A stretch of DNA of 64,000 nucleotides from Olsenella_L kribbiana (GTDB taxonomy: Bacteria > Actinomycetota > Coriobacteriia > Coriobacteriales > Atopobiaceae). The stretch spans positions 1 through 64,000 of the forward strand of contig NZ_JAZGJP010000010.1 of NCBI RefSeq assembly GCF_036408795.1, read 5' to 3'. The number at the start of each line of letters is the position of its first letter. Position 1 is the first letter of the stretch. Below, in pieces: positions 1-7,385 of this stretch. The position numbers were made by a program, and so were the translations under genes. The notes below the pieces were generated by a model. The model had not been told where the DNA came from. It did not search any database and saw only the letters and a list, made by a program, of their open reading frames with translations.

Positions 1-415
1 CGGAATCTGCACACCGTTCCGGCAGGAAGGAGGCCGTGCACAGGCAGCTGCATCCGTTCGGCTAGCTGCAGGAATCCTGACCTGCCCCCGGAGTGTACGG
101 ATGACAGGTGAAATCAACCTTTTTCTTCCCCTTATATGTAACAATCATACCGGCTTCCTAACGTTCAGAATGGTTTCTACTGTCTGCTGCGGTGTTTGGT
201 TGGAATTGTCCAGCCAAAAGCCGATCCGTGGTGTTGTCTGCATTTTACTAAATACAAATTCAATGTATACAGAAAGAAATATATAAGGAGTGGGAGGGAT
301 TCCGCCGTAGTCGGCATTGTAGGAAAATCCAAAAGTTTAGATTTTCTCAAAATGCTTATCTTTTGGTCTTTGGTTCGGAATAGTGTAGTGCTGGCGGTCT
401 ATCTATTGTTTTCGG
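1..415. other. AT-rich stretch without a recognisable gene
   Basis: No frame here resembles a known protein. From about 100 to 425 the sequence is clearly richer in A+T than the coding DNA to its right. It carries overlapping inverted repeats: GAAAATC at 323-329 with GATTTTC at 340-346, and CCAAAAG at 329-335 with CTTTTGG at 360-366. A ribosome-binding-like AAGGAG near 294 is not followed by a credible reading frame. The right edge lies where homology to the Acr3 permease begins (about 439), so this may be foreign or decayed DNA that replaced the 5' part of that gene. That is inference. Confidence 0.45.
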
Positions 416-736
416 TTGCTTGCTTCTTTACCGTACATGAGCATTGCAATCCCGCTTATAATCTACTTTGCAGCGATGTTCTTCGGCTCCTTCTTCGCAG
501 CCCACGCCCAGGGCCTCTCCTATGAGCGCTGTGTATCGGTCGCCTTCACGGCCGCTGGCAACAACTTCGAGCTTGCGATTGCCGTTGCCGCCGCCACCTT
601 CGGGCTTGGATCCGAGGAGGCGTTCGCTGCCGTCATCGGTCCTTTGATCGAGGTGCCGACGCTGATCATGCTGGTCAATGCTGCCCGCATGTTCGAAAGG
701 AGGCTTGCATGGCCAAAGAGGGCGGACGCACGGTGA
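416..736 (+). pseudogene. Arsenite permease Acr3, 3' fragment
   Basis: The 106-codon frame opens with TTG and matches only the last part of an ACR3-type arsenite efflux permease. It contains the conserved segment AFTAAGNNFELAIAVAAATF and the following EVPTLIMLVNAA of the last membrane helix. Intact Acr3 proteins have ten membrane helices and about 350 residues, so roughly two thirds are missing. A TAG stop lies in frame at 386-388 and the upstream DNA is unrelated and AT-rich. The stop codon overlaps the start of the following ArsC-ArsR gene by 28 bases, the coupling expected of an ars operon. A product would be non-functional alone. Confidence 0.8.
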
Positions 737-1431
737 AGATTGCCTTCATCTGCACGCACAATGCCTGCAGGAGCCAGATGGCAGAAGCGCTTGCGCGCGA
801 GATTCTGCCCGCGTGGGCAGAGCCCTGCTCTGCCGGGACCGACCCGGCGCCTGTGATAGACCCGGGAGCTGCCGCAGAGCTTGCCAGGAGGGGCATCTCT
901 GCCAAAGGCCTCCATCCGAAGCCCTTGTCTGCCATCGGCAAGGCCGATATCGCTGTCACGATGGGCTGCGGCGTCAGCTGTCCTGCGCTTCCCTGCACGC
1001 ACCGCGAAGACTGGGAGCTCGAAGACCCTATGGGCGGAGCCCCTGAAGGCTATGAGGAGTGCGCTGACAGGATAGCCGAGCATCTCCGTGAGCTCAACAG
1101 ACGGCTCTGCCAGCAGCGCGCTGCAGCGGATGCCAGGATGCTCGCTGTCTTCAAGGCACTCGCGGACGAGAACCGGCTCGCAATCGTCCAGGCAATAGCA
1201 GACGAAGGCGAGATCTGTGCCTGCGAGCTCCTCGAGCAGCTCGATATCACGCAGGCCACGCTCTCGCACCACATGAAGGTGCTCTGCCAGACAGGGCTCG
1301 TCAGCTGCCGCCGCGAAGGCCGCTGGTGCCATTATTCGATCGATCCTGCAGAAGCAGGGATGCTTGCCTCCTTCTTCGGAGAGCTCAGATGTACGGCAGA
1401 GGCGCCCCGCTGCGTAGCCTCCTGCTGCTGA
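709..1431 (+). CDS. Arsenate reductase-ArsR repressor fusion protein
   Basis: This 240-residue protein joins two ars functions. Residues 10-135 are a low-molecular-weight phosphatase-fold arsenate reductase with the CX5R loop CTHNACR (Cys15-Arg21), the segment TMGCGVSCP supplying the extra cysteines (Cys87, Cys91, Cys96), and EDPMG carrying the general-acid Asp. Residues 140-225 are an ArsR winged helix with the arsenite-binding ICACEL (Cys170, Cys172) and recognition helix around TQATLSHHMKVL. The tail ends CVASCC, a possible extra thiol site. An AAAGGAGG Shine-Dalgarno precedes the ATG. The gene follows the truncated Acr3 gene. Enzyme and sensor in one chain could link arsenate reduction to derepression; the domain calls are firm, the coupling is inference. 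Confidence 0.88.
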   Translation: MAKEGGRTVKIAFICTHNACRSQMAEALAREILPAWAEPCSAGTDPAPVIDPGAAAELARRGISAKGLHPKPLSAIGKADIAVTMGCGVSCPALPCTHREDWELEDPMGGAPEGYEECADRIAEHLRELNRRLCQQRAAADARMLAVFKALADENRLAIVQAIADEGEICACELLEQLDITQATLSHHMKVLCQTGLVSCRREGRWCHYSIDPAEAGMLASFFGELRCTAEAPRCVASCC

Positions 1432-1462
1432 GCGGAAGAGCGCTACAGGAAGAGATCCTCGA

Positions 1463-1504
1463 CAGGAACGCCCGTCCGGTCCAGCTGCCGGACGGGCGTT
1501 CCTG
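1463..1504. terminator. Bidirectional terminator hairpin
   Basis: A perfect 17-bp stem (1463-1479 with 1488-1504) and an 8-base loop lie between the convergent arsenate-reductase fusion gene and the flavodoxin gene. There is no strong T-run on either side, so termination is inferred from stem strength and position. Confidence 0.7.
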
Positions 1505-1535
1505 CATCTTCATGCATCGGACTTCAGACGTACCG

Positions 1536-2021
1536 CTATTCGAACTGCAGCTCGCCGAGCCAGCGCTCAAGCACCTCGTCCGGAAACGCCACAGAAAGAA
1601 GACGTGCGCCACGTACCGTCGAGCCCGGTGTCAGCGCCTGGATGCGGGCAGGGCTGGATCCCATATCTGAGCCGCCGCTCGTCGCGAAGGGGACGATGAT
1701 CTTGCCCGTGAAGTCATTGCCCTCGAGGAAAGAATCGATGACACGGGGCTCCTGTCCCCACCAGATCGGATAGCCGACGAAGATGACGCCGTAGTCCGCA
1801 AGATTGCGCTCCAGGGGCTCGAGCTCAGGCCGGCAGGAATCGTCGCCCATCTCGAGCGAGCTTCGAGATCCGGTATCGCCCCAGTTCAGGTCGGCTACGC
1901 TGTAGGGCACCTTCGGCAGGATGGGCACCGCTTCGCAGCCACGAATCCCAGCTATCCGGGCAGCCAGCTTGGCTGTAGTGCCAGTAGCCGAGAAATAGGT
2001 GACGAGTTCCTGTCTGGGCAT
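1536..2021 (-). CDS. Flavodoxin family protein
   Basis: This 161-residue protein begins QELVTYFSATGTTAKLA, the phosphate-binding loop of flavodoxins (S/T-x-T-G-T/N-T), which holds FMN. Later segments VGYPIWWGQEPRVIDSFL and VPFATSGGSDMGSS match the FMN isoalloxazine loops of the flavodoxin_4 group, often annotated as NAD(P)H-linked flavodoxin. It probably acts as a cytoplasmic one- or two-electron carrier or small reductase. The ATG at 2021 is chosen because GGGAGG stands five bases upstream; a longer frame extends to 2072 but lacks such a site. The gene stands alone between the ars remnant and the deformylase-like gene. Its redox partner cannot be read from context. Confidence 0.82.
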   Translation of the reverse strand: MPRQELVTYFSATGTTAKLAARIAGIRGCEAVPILPKVPYSVADLNWGDTGSRSSLEMGDDSCRPELEPLERNLADYGVIFVGYPIWWGQEPRVIDSFLEGNDFTGKIIVPFATSGGSDMGSSPARIQALTPGSTVRGARLLSVAFPDEVLERWLGELQFE

Positions 2022-2127
2022 GATGCCTCCCTGTGCCAGAGCTTCGGTGCGGATGCCGTGCTGATGGGCCATTCTTCGATCTGGACAATTCTATCGCGTC
2101 TTGCGAAACGGCGCGAAAAGCGTTTCT

Positions 2128-2547
2128 CTAGACGAGCTTTCCCTGGCAGTGGTCGATCATGTGCTGGATCATCTGCGCATACCAGCCCACAAAATCACGG
2201 GTCTCGGAGACGAGCTTGCCGTCCTTGAGCTCCTGGTAGCTCACACGGATCTTCTGGTAGCGCGTGACCTTCGAGACCGCATCCTTCGTGAGGCAGCCTT
2301 CCTCGGTCTTGTAGGGACGGATGCCGAAGAGGAGCTTCGGATTGTAGAACACATAGTCGTGCCCGTTGTCATCCGTCAGTGCGCAGACGGCCTTCGAGAC
2401 GCCGATCTGGTTTGCTGCGAGGCAGGATGCATCCTCGAGCGAATCGAGGGTATCCACGAGATCCTGTGCGAGCGCTGCATCCTCTGCTGTTGCCTTCTCG
2501 CAGGGCTTGGAGAGGATGGCTTCGTCCTTCACGAGTTCCTTGATCAT
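2128..2547 (-). CDS. Peptide deformylase-like protein, catalytic Glu replaced
   Basis: Residues 41-49 (SCLAANQIG), 83-86 (EGCL) and 129-133 (HMIDH) are the three peptide deformylase motifs. In true deformylases the last is HExDH: the two His and the motif-two Cys bind the metal, and Glu is the catalytic base. Here Met130 stands at the Glu position; the codon read on the minus strand is ATG. Cys85, His129 and His133 are kept, so metal may still bind, but ordinary deformylation of formyl-Met is doubtful. The protein (139 aa) resembles the shorter Def-like paralogues of Firmicutes that accompany a normal enzyme. Expect the housekeeping def gene elsewhere. Confidence 0.85.
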   Translation of the reverse strand: MIKELVKDEAILSKPCEKATAEDAALAQDLVDTLDSLEDASCLAANQIGVSKAVCALTDDNGHDYVFYNPKLLFGIRPYKTEEGCLTKDAVSKVTRYQKIRVSYQELKDGKLVSETRDFVGWYAQMIQHMIDHCQGKLV

Positions 2548-2595
2548 GAGCTGCCTTTCTGAAGAGGAATATGCTATCCCAGCATTCTTAAGTCC

Positions 2596-2991
2596 CTAGT
2601 ATTGTACGCGGAACTTGGTGTCGTGCACGCAGGGCACCTCCCGCTCCGAGACGAGCCTGGCATCGATCCAGGTATTGCGGCTCTGCGAAAGGTCCTCTAT
2701 CCCTTTCTTGTAGGCAGAAAGCTGCGCCGCCGTCCCCTCGGCCTCGAGGAGCACGTCTCCGTCGTCGAGGTTCTTGACCCAGCCCGTGACGCCCACAGAC
2801 TGCGCAAGCACCTGTGCCTGGAAGCGGAAGCCCACCGCCTGCACCTTGCCGGAATAGCGAAGCTCGAGGCGCCTCTTCGGACCCTCTGCATCCGTGCCTT
2901 CTGCAAGAGATGCCGCATGTGCCGCTGCCGCCATCTCGTCCGGCACCTGATTGACCTTCTTCTGCCGCTTCCACGGCCAGACAAATCCCAT
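2596..2991 (-). CDS. Acylphosphatase
   Basis: The C-terminal 95 residues are an acylphosphatase domain: SGKVQAVGFRFQAQ contains the phosphate-binding loop with its Arg, and GWVKNLDDGDVLLEAEG contains the catalytic Asn. The enzyme hydrolyses the carboxyl-phosphate bond of small acylphosphates such as acetyl phosphate or 1,3-bisphosphoglycerate in the cytoplasm. A charged 35-residue N-terminal extension (MGFVWPWKRQKK...) is unusual, since the family is normally about 90-100 residues. The start at 2991 has AAGGAGG five to eight bases upstream. It is a single gene; the downstream end lies 48 bases before the deformylase-like gene. Confidence 0.9.
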   Translation of the reverse strand: MGFVWPWKRQKKVNQVPDEMAAAAHAASLAEGTDAEGPKRRLELRYSGKVQAVGFRFQAQVLAQSVGVTGWVKNLDDGDVLLEAEGTAAQLSAYKKGIEDLSQSRNTWIDARLVSEREVPCVHDTKFRVQY

Positions 2992-3034
2992 GGCTCCTCC
3001 TTGTCTCTGTGACCAGTATTCCCCATTGCCTGTA

Positions 3035-3071
3035 TTGCAAAAAGGGAAGCAGCCCCGAAGAGCTGCTTCCC
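3035..3071 (-). terminator. Terminator of the fructose operon
   Basis: Read on the minus strand, a 10-bp stem GGGAAGCAGC/GCTGCTTCCC (3044-3071) is followed at once by TTTTTGC. It lies just downstream of the fruA stop codon and before the acylphosphatase start. Confidence 0.85.
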
Positions 3072-3099
3072 TGATGGAGCGGATATGTGCCTTGGACCT

Positions 3100-5064
3100 T
3101 TAGGCCTCCTGCTGGTAGGACTTCTTCCAGAGGGAGAGGATGAGGCAGGCAATGATGGAGCCAGCGACGAGGGCGACGAGGTAGCCGACCGGGTTGCCGA
3201 TGACGGCAATGACCCAGGCACCGCCGTGAGGAGCGGGGCTCGTGCAGCCGAAGGCTGCGGAGAGGGCGCCTGCAATGGCAGAGCCGATGATGCAGGACGG
3301 AAGCACGTGGCCGGGGTCTGCTGCTGCAAACGGAATGGCGCCTTCGGTGATGAAGGAAAGGCCCATGATGTAGTTCACGATGCCGGCGTCACGATCGGCC
3401 TTGGACCACTTGTTCTTGAAGAAGGTCGTGGAGAGAGCGATAGCGAGAGGAGGAACCATGCCGCCGACCATGACAGAAGCCATGATGATCTGACCCGAGG
3501 TCGTGCCAGCCGCGAGAGCCCCAGTGCCGAAGACGTAAGCTGCCTTGTTGAACGGGCCACCCATATCGATCGACATCATGCCGCCGACAACAGCGCCGAG
3601 AAGGACGATGTTCGTCGTGCCCATGCCGTTCAGCCAGTTGTTGAGGCCGGTGTTGATGGCGCCGAAGAGCGGGTTCAGGACGAACATGACCGCACCGATT
3701 GCAAGCGTGCCGAGCAGAGGATAGATGAGCATCGGCTTGATGCCTTCAAGCGAGTCGGGCATATGGTCGCAGAGCTTCTCGATACCGAGGACGATGTATC
3801 CTGCCGCAAAGCCGGCAAAGAGCGCTGCGATGAAGCCGCCGGAGATGCACGAAGCCGCTGCCGCCTTGGGGTCGGAGTTCAGGAGCGTGATGTAGGCAAG
3901 GCTGTAGCCGGTCTTGGCAAAGAGGCCGCCGACAAAGCCCGGCGCAAGGCCCGGGCGGTCAGCGATGGACATGGCAATGAAGCCTGCAAGGATCGGCAGC
4001 ATCATGCCGAAAGCTTCGCCGCCGATGGTCTTGAAGAACGCAGCCGCCGGGATCGAGGAGCCGTAGGCGGCAGTGCCGAGGCCTGGCTGGTCGACGAGGA
4101 AGGCGATGGCCGTGAGGATGCCGCCGCCGATAACGAACGGGAGCATATGGCTGACGCCGTTCATCAGGTGCTTGTAGATCACGTGCCAGGTGGAGTCCTT
4201 CTCGCCCGACGTCTCGGAAGCGGAGACCGAGGTGCCTTCCTGGATGGGAGCCTTGCCGTCGAGGATGGTCTGGATGAGCTTCTCCGGCTCGTTGATGCCG
4301 GCGGAGACGTTCGTGGAGAGGACCTGCTTGCCGCCAAAGCGTGCACGGTCGACGTTCTTGTCTGCAGCGATGATGATGCCCTTTGCGTGGGCGATCTCGT
4401 CAGCCGTCAGGATGTTCTTGGCGCCTGCAGAGCCCTGGGTCTCGGCCTTGAGCGTGATGCCCATCTCCTTGGCCTTCTTCTCCAGATTCTCGGCTGCCAT
4501 GTAGGTGTGGGCAATGCCGGTCGGGCAGGCGGTGATCGCGAGGACCTCAGGGTATCCTGCAGCTGCCACTGCCTCAGGAGCGGCCTTGGCAGCATCTGCC
4601 GCCTCGCGCTTTGCCTCGGCGTCGTCGATCACGGACATGAACTCTTCCGGCGTCTTGGCAGCGCGCAGGGCGTCTGCGAACTCCTGGTGCATCAGGAGCT
4701 TCGAGAGCTCGGCGAGCATCTCGAGGTGCGCGTTGTTCTGGCCTTCCGGAGCTGCGATCATGAACATGAGGTCTGCCGGCGCATCGTCCGGTGCATTCCA
4801 GTCCACGCCGCCCGGTACCGTCATCGCCGCCAGGCCCGGACGCTTCACGGCTGCGGTCTTGGCATGAGGAATGGCGATGCCGTCGCCCACGGCCGTCGAG
4901 AACTCTGCCTCGCGGGCAAGGATGGCCTTCTTGTAGGCAACCGTATCGTTGATGTTGCCTGAGGCATCCTGGAGGGCAATCAGCTGGTTGATTGCGTCAT
5001 CCTGGCTTGTCGCCGTGGCGCCCACCTTGATTCCCTCGGGTTTGAGCAAGTCAGTGATCTTCAC
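3100..5064 (-). CDS. fruA: Fructose PTS transporter, fused EIIA-EIIB-EIIC
   Basis: This 654-residue protein imports fructose and phosphorylates it to fructose 1-phosphate. The domain order is EIIA (about 1-150, phospho-His in IAIPHAKT), a linker rich in Ala and Glu, EIIB (about 170-265, phospho-Cys in ITACPTGIAHTYMA) and a hydrophobic EIIC (about 290-650, with GGPFNKAAYVF). That order is usual for the actinobacterial and Firmicute ABC-type FruA. The GTG at 5064 is chosen because GAGGGGAG stands just upstream and the residues after it (KITDLLKPEGI) match the family start. It is the last gene of fruR-fruK-fruA and ends in a rho-independent terminator. Confidence 0.93.
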   Translation of the reverse strand: MKITDLLKPEGIKVGATATSQDDAINQLIALQDASGNINDTVAYKKAILAREAEFSTAVGDGIAIPHAKTAAVKRPGLAAMTVPGGVDWNAPDDAPADLMFMIAAPEGQNNAHLEMLAELSKLLMHQEFADALRAAKTPEEFMSVIDDAEAKREAADAAKAAPEAVAAAGYPEVLAITACPTGIAHTYMAAENLEKKAKEMGITLKAETQGSAGAKNILTADEIAHAKGIIIAADKNVDRARFGGKQVLSTNVSAGINEPEKLIQTILDGKAPIQEGTSVSASETSGEKDSTWHVIYKHLMNGVSHMLPFVIGGGILTAIAFLVDQPGLGTAAYGSSIPAAAFFKTIGGEAFGMMLPILAGFIAMSIADRPGLAPGFVGGLFAKTGYSLAYITLLNSDPKAAAASCISGGFIAALFAGFAAGYIVLGIEKLCDHMPDSLEGIKPMLIYPLLGTLAIGAVMFVLNPLFGAINTGLNNWLNGMGTTNIVLLGAVVGGMMSIDMGGPFNKAAYVFGTGALAAGTTSGQIIMASVMVGGMVPPLAIALSTTFFKNKWSKADRDAGIVNYIMGLSFITEGAIPFAAADPGHVLPSCIIGSAIAGALSAAFGCTSPAPHGGAWVIAVIGNPVGYLVALVAGSIIACLILSLWKKSYQQEA

Positions 5065-5166
5065 GTTGCTCCCCTCTCTTGTCTGGGCACCATGAAGTGC
5101 CCCCTGAAGCGCCGGCAATGATGCCGGCACGCTCTACCTATCTCGGCTGCCTTCCGGCAGGTCTGG

Positions 5167-6072
5167 CTACAGGGTCTTGAGCAGTGCCTCGACCTCAGGA
5201 CGCGTTGCAAGCTTCGGCGAGAATGCGCTCGCAGATCCCGTGCAGACGCCCATGCGGAAGGCTGTGGCGTAGTCGCCCTTGCTCTCCTCGTAGCCTGCAA
5301 TGAAGCCTGCGACCATGGAGTCGCCGGCACCGACGGAGTTCACGACCGTGCCCTTCGGCGCCGCGCTCTCGACGACGTCGCCCTTCTCCGGCACGAGAAC
5401 GGCTCCCTCTCCCGCCATGGAGATGAGGACGTTCCTGGCGCCCATCTCCTGGAGCTTCCTTGCATACGGCACGACATCCGGCCTCTTCTCGAGCTCCACG
5501 CCGAAGATGGCGCCGAGCTCGTGGTTGTTCGGCTTGATGAGGAAGGGATGGTACTGGAGCACCTTCACGAGCAGGTCGCGCTCAGCGTCGACGACGATCT
5601 CGATGCCGCGGCCGGAGAGACGCTCCATGATGCGTTCGTACATATCGGACGGAAGCATCGAAGGAACAGAGCCTGCAATGACCAGGACGTCGCCAGCCTT
5701 CAAGGCATCGAGCTTTGCATAGAGCGCCTCGATGTCTGCCTCCTCGATCTTCGGGCCGATGCCGTTGATCTCAGTCTCCTCCTCGGCCTTGATCTTCATG
5801 TTGATGCGGCTCATGCCTTCCTTCACCTGGATGAAGTCGCACGTCGCACCGTAGGCCTGCATGCGGGACTCGATCTCGCGTCCGGTGAAGCCGGCAACGA
5901 AGCCGAGCGCGCAGGAAGCGTGTCCGAGGTTCGAGAGCACGATGCTCACGTTGATGCCCTTGCCGCCCGGCAGGACATCCTCATAGGTGACACGGTTGAT
6001 CTCTCCAGGCACGAGCCTGGGCATCCGCACGATGTAGTCAATCGACGGATTGAAGGTGACGGTGTAGATCAT
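5167..6072 (-). CDS. fruK: 1-phosphofructokinase
   Basis: A PfkB-family sugar kinase of 301 residues. It phosphorylates fructose 1-phosphate, the product of FruA, to fructose 1,6-bisphosphate. The N-terminal MIYTVTFNPSIDYIV, the LPGGKGINVSIVL substrate loop near residue 35 and the anion-hole GAGDSMVAGF near residue 249, with its catalytic Asp, are all present. The ATG overlaps the stop of the DeoR gene by four bases (ATGA), so translation is probably coupled. It belongs to the fru operon. Specificity could include tagatose 6-phosphate in theory, but the neighbours point to fructose. Confidence 0.93.
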   Translation of the reverse strand: MIYTVTFNPSIDYIVRMPRLVPGEINRVTYEDVLPGGKGINVSIVLSNLGHASCALGFVAGFTGREIESRMQAYGATCDFIQVKEGMSRINMKIKAEEETEINGIGPKIEEADIEALYAKLDALKAGDVLVIAGSVPSMLPSDMYERIMERLSGRGIEIVVDAERDLLVKVLQYHPFLIKPNNHELGAIFGVELEKRPDVVPYARKLQEMGARNVLISMAGEGAVLVPEKGDVVESAAPKGTVVNSVGAGDSMVAGFIAGYEESKGDYATAFRMGVCTGSASAFSPKLATRPEVEALLKTL

Positions 6073-6830
6073 GGGCGCTCCTCCTCTAGGTCCACAATGT
6101 TCTCCGCATTGCTATAGGCACTCTCGGGATCGAGATGGTCCGTGATGATGGAAGCCTGGTCGAAGGCTGCAAACGTGATGAGAGAGACCTGGTCGAACTT
6201 CGTCGCATCCGCAAGCACATAGGGGCTCTGCGTATGGGCGATGCTCACTTCCTTGACCTTGGCCTCGGAAAGCTCAGGCGTCGTGAAGCCAGCAGAAAGC
6301 GAGATGCCATTCGTGCCCCAGAAGCCGAGCGTGAAGTGCAGGCGCTCGAGCGAGGCGATAGCGTCCTCCCCGACGACTGCCTCCGTGACGGGCTTCACCA
6401 TGCCGCCCAGAAGATACGTCTTCATGCCTTTGGCCAGAAGCGCCTGGGCATGGGGAAGGGAGTTCGTGACATAGGTCGCATGGGTCTCCGTCAGCGAATC
6501 GACAAGCATCATCGTCGAGGATCCCGCATCTATGAAGACGAAGTCCTCCGGATTCACGAGCGTCGCAGCGTAGGCGGCGATCCTCTCCTTCGCAGAGAGG
6601 TTCACCATGCGCTTCTGCGCAACCGGCGAGTCCTGGATGACCATATGGCGCTTCGGCGCACAGGCACCACCGTGCACGCGCACGACCTTGCGCTGGCGCA
6701 TGAGGGTATCGAGATCTCTGCGCACCGTCGACTCTGATGCATCGAGCGCGGCCATGAGCTCAGGGGTCGTGACGCTCCCCTGCTCCGCCACGAGCTTGCA
6801 TATGAGGTCCTGGCGTTCTGTCGCGAGCAT
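6069..6830 (-). CDS. fruR: DeoR-family fructose operon repressor
   Basis: Residues 1-60 are a DeoR winged helix (ERQDLICKLV...SVTTPELMAALDASESTVRRDLDTL). The rest is the sugar-phosphate sensor domain, with VFIDAGSSTMMLVDSL forming the ligand loop. Such proteins repress fructose PTS operons and respond to fructose 1-phosphate or 1,6-bisphosphate. It is the first gene of the operon and overlaps fruK by four bases. Directly upstream are two direct repeats typical of DeoR binding (separate entry), suggesting autoregulation. Length (253 aa) is normal. Confidence 0.88.
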   Translation of the reverse strand: MLATERQDLICKLVAEQGSVTTPELMAALDASESTVRRDLDTLMRQRKVVRVHGGACAPKRHMVIQDSPVAQKRMVNLSAKERIAAYAATLVNPEDFVFIDAGSSTMMLVDSLTETHATYVTNSLPHAQALLAKGMKTYLLGGMVKPVTEAVVGEDAIASLERLHFTLGFWGTNGISLSAGFTTPELSEAKVKEVSIAHTQSPYVLADATKFDQVSLITFAAFDQASIITDHLDPESAYSNAENIVDLEEERP

Positions 6831-6879
6831 CTTTCATCCCTCTCCCTGGTTGCTGAAGACAGTATGCACCCAAAATCCG

Positions 6880-6907
6880 TCATTTTCAAGCACTAATCTT
6901 CATTTTC
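6880..6907. promoter_or_regulatory. Direct-repeat operator candidate of FruR
   Basis: TCATTTTC occurs at 6880-6887 and again at 6900-6907, 20 bases apart (about two helical turns), 50-77 bases before the fruR start on the minus strand. DeoR-family proteins commonly bind spaced direct repeats, so this is a plausible autoregulatory site. The function is inferred from position. Confidence 0.45.
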
Positions 6908-7040
6908 GGTGACTGTTTTTGAATGTTTTAGGAGGTGTACCCCGAAAACCGGTAGCCTTCCAGCACGGCAGCAGCCCCTCCTTCCACCGCATCCCGCCTT
7001 CGCCTACCATGGATGGAACAATATTCCAGAGGAGGCCGCG

Positions 7041-7382
7041 ATGAACATCCAGATCTTCGGGACGAAGAAGAGCAATGACGCAAAGAAGGCAGAGCGCTGG
7101 TTCAAGGAGCGCCGCATCCGCTTCCAGTACATCGATATGAAGGAGAAGGGCATCGCGAAGGGCGAGCTCGAATCCGTCGCCCGTGCCGCAGGCGGCCTCG
7201 AAGCCCTGATCGATCCCGCCTGCAAAGATGGCTATGCCCTGGCCCTTGTGCAGCACACGCCGAAGGCGATGCTCGAAGGGGTCCTCCTCGAGAACCAGCA
7301 GGTCATCAGGCTCCCGATTGTGAGGAACGGCCGCCAGGCTACGGTCGGCTATGCACCCGACGTCTGGAAGACGTGGGAATAG
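7041..7382 (+). CDS. ArsC/Spx-fold protein lacking the active cysteine
   Basis: A 113-residue thioredoxin-fold protein of the ArsC/YffB family: MNIQIFGTKKSNDAKKAERWF at the start, a PIVRNG segment near residue 95 and GYAPDVWKTW at the end. In the family the eleventh position is the catalytic Cys of K-x-C-x-x-x-K-K-A. Here it is Ser11, so glutaredoxin- or arsenate-reductase-type chemistry is unlikely. The ATG at 7041 has AGAGGAGG just before it. A second family member with an intact CTTC motif is encoded at 27767-28132. Its stop is three bases from the convergent pdxR stop. The role is unknown. Confidence 0.8.
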   Translation: MNIQIFGTKKSNDAKKAERWFKERRIRFQYIDMKEKGIAKGELESVARAAGGLEALIDPACKDGYALALVQHTPKAMLEGVLLENQQVIRLPIVRNGRQATVGYAPDVWKTWE

Positions 7383-7385
7383 CCC

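Noticed and set aside
3085..4962. A 625-codon open frame on the plus strand opposite fruA
   Set aside because: It is the complement of a strongly supported PTS gene; the translation is rich in Arg, Asp and His without any family motif, as expected of the shadow of GC-rich codons.
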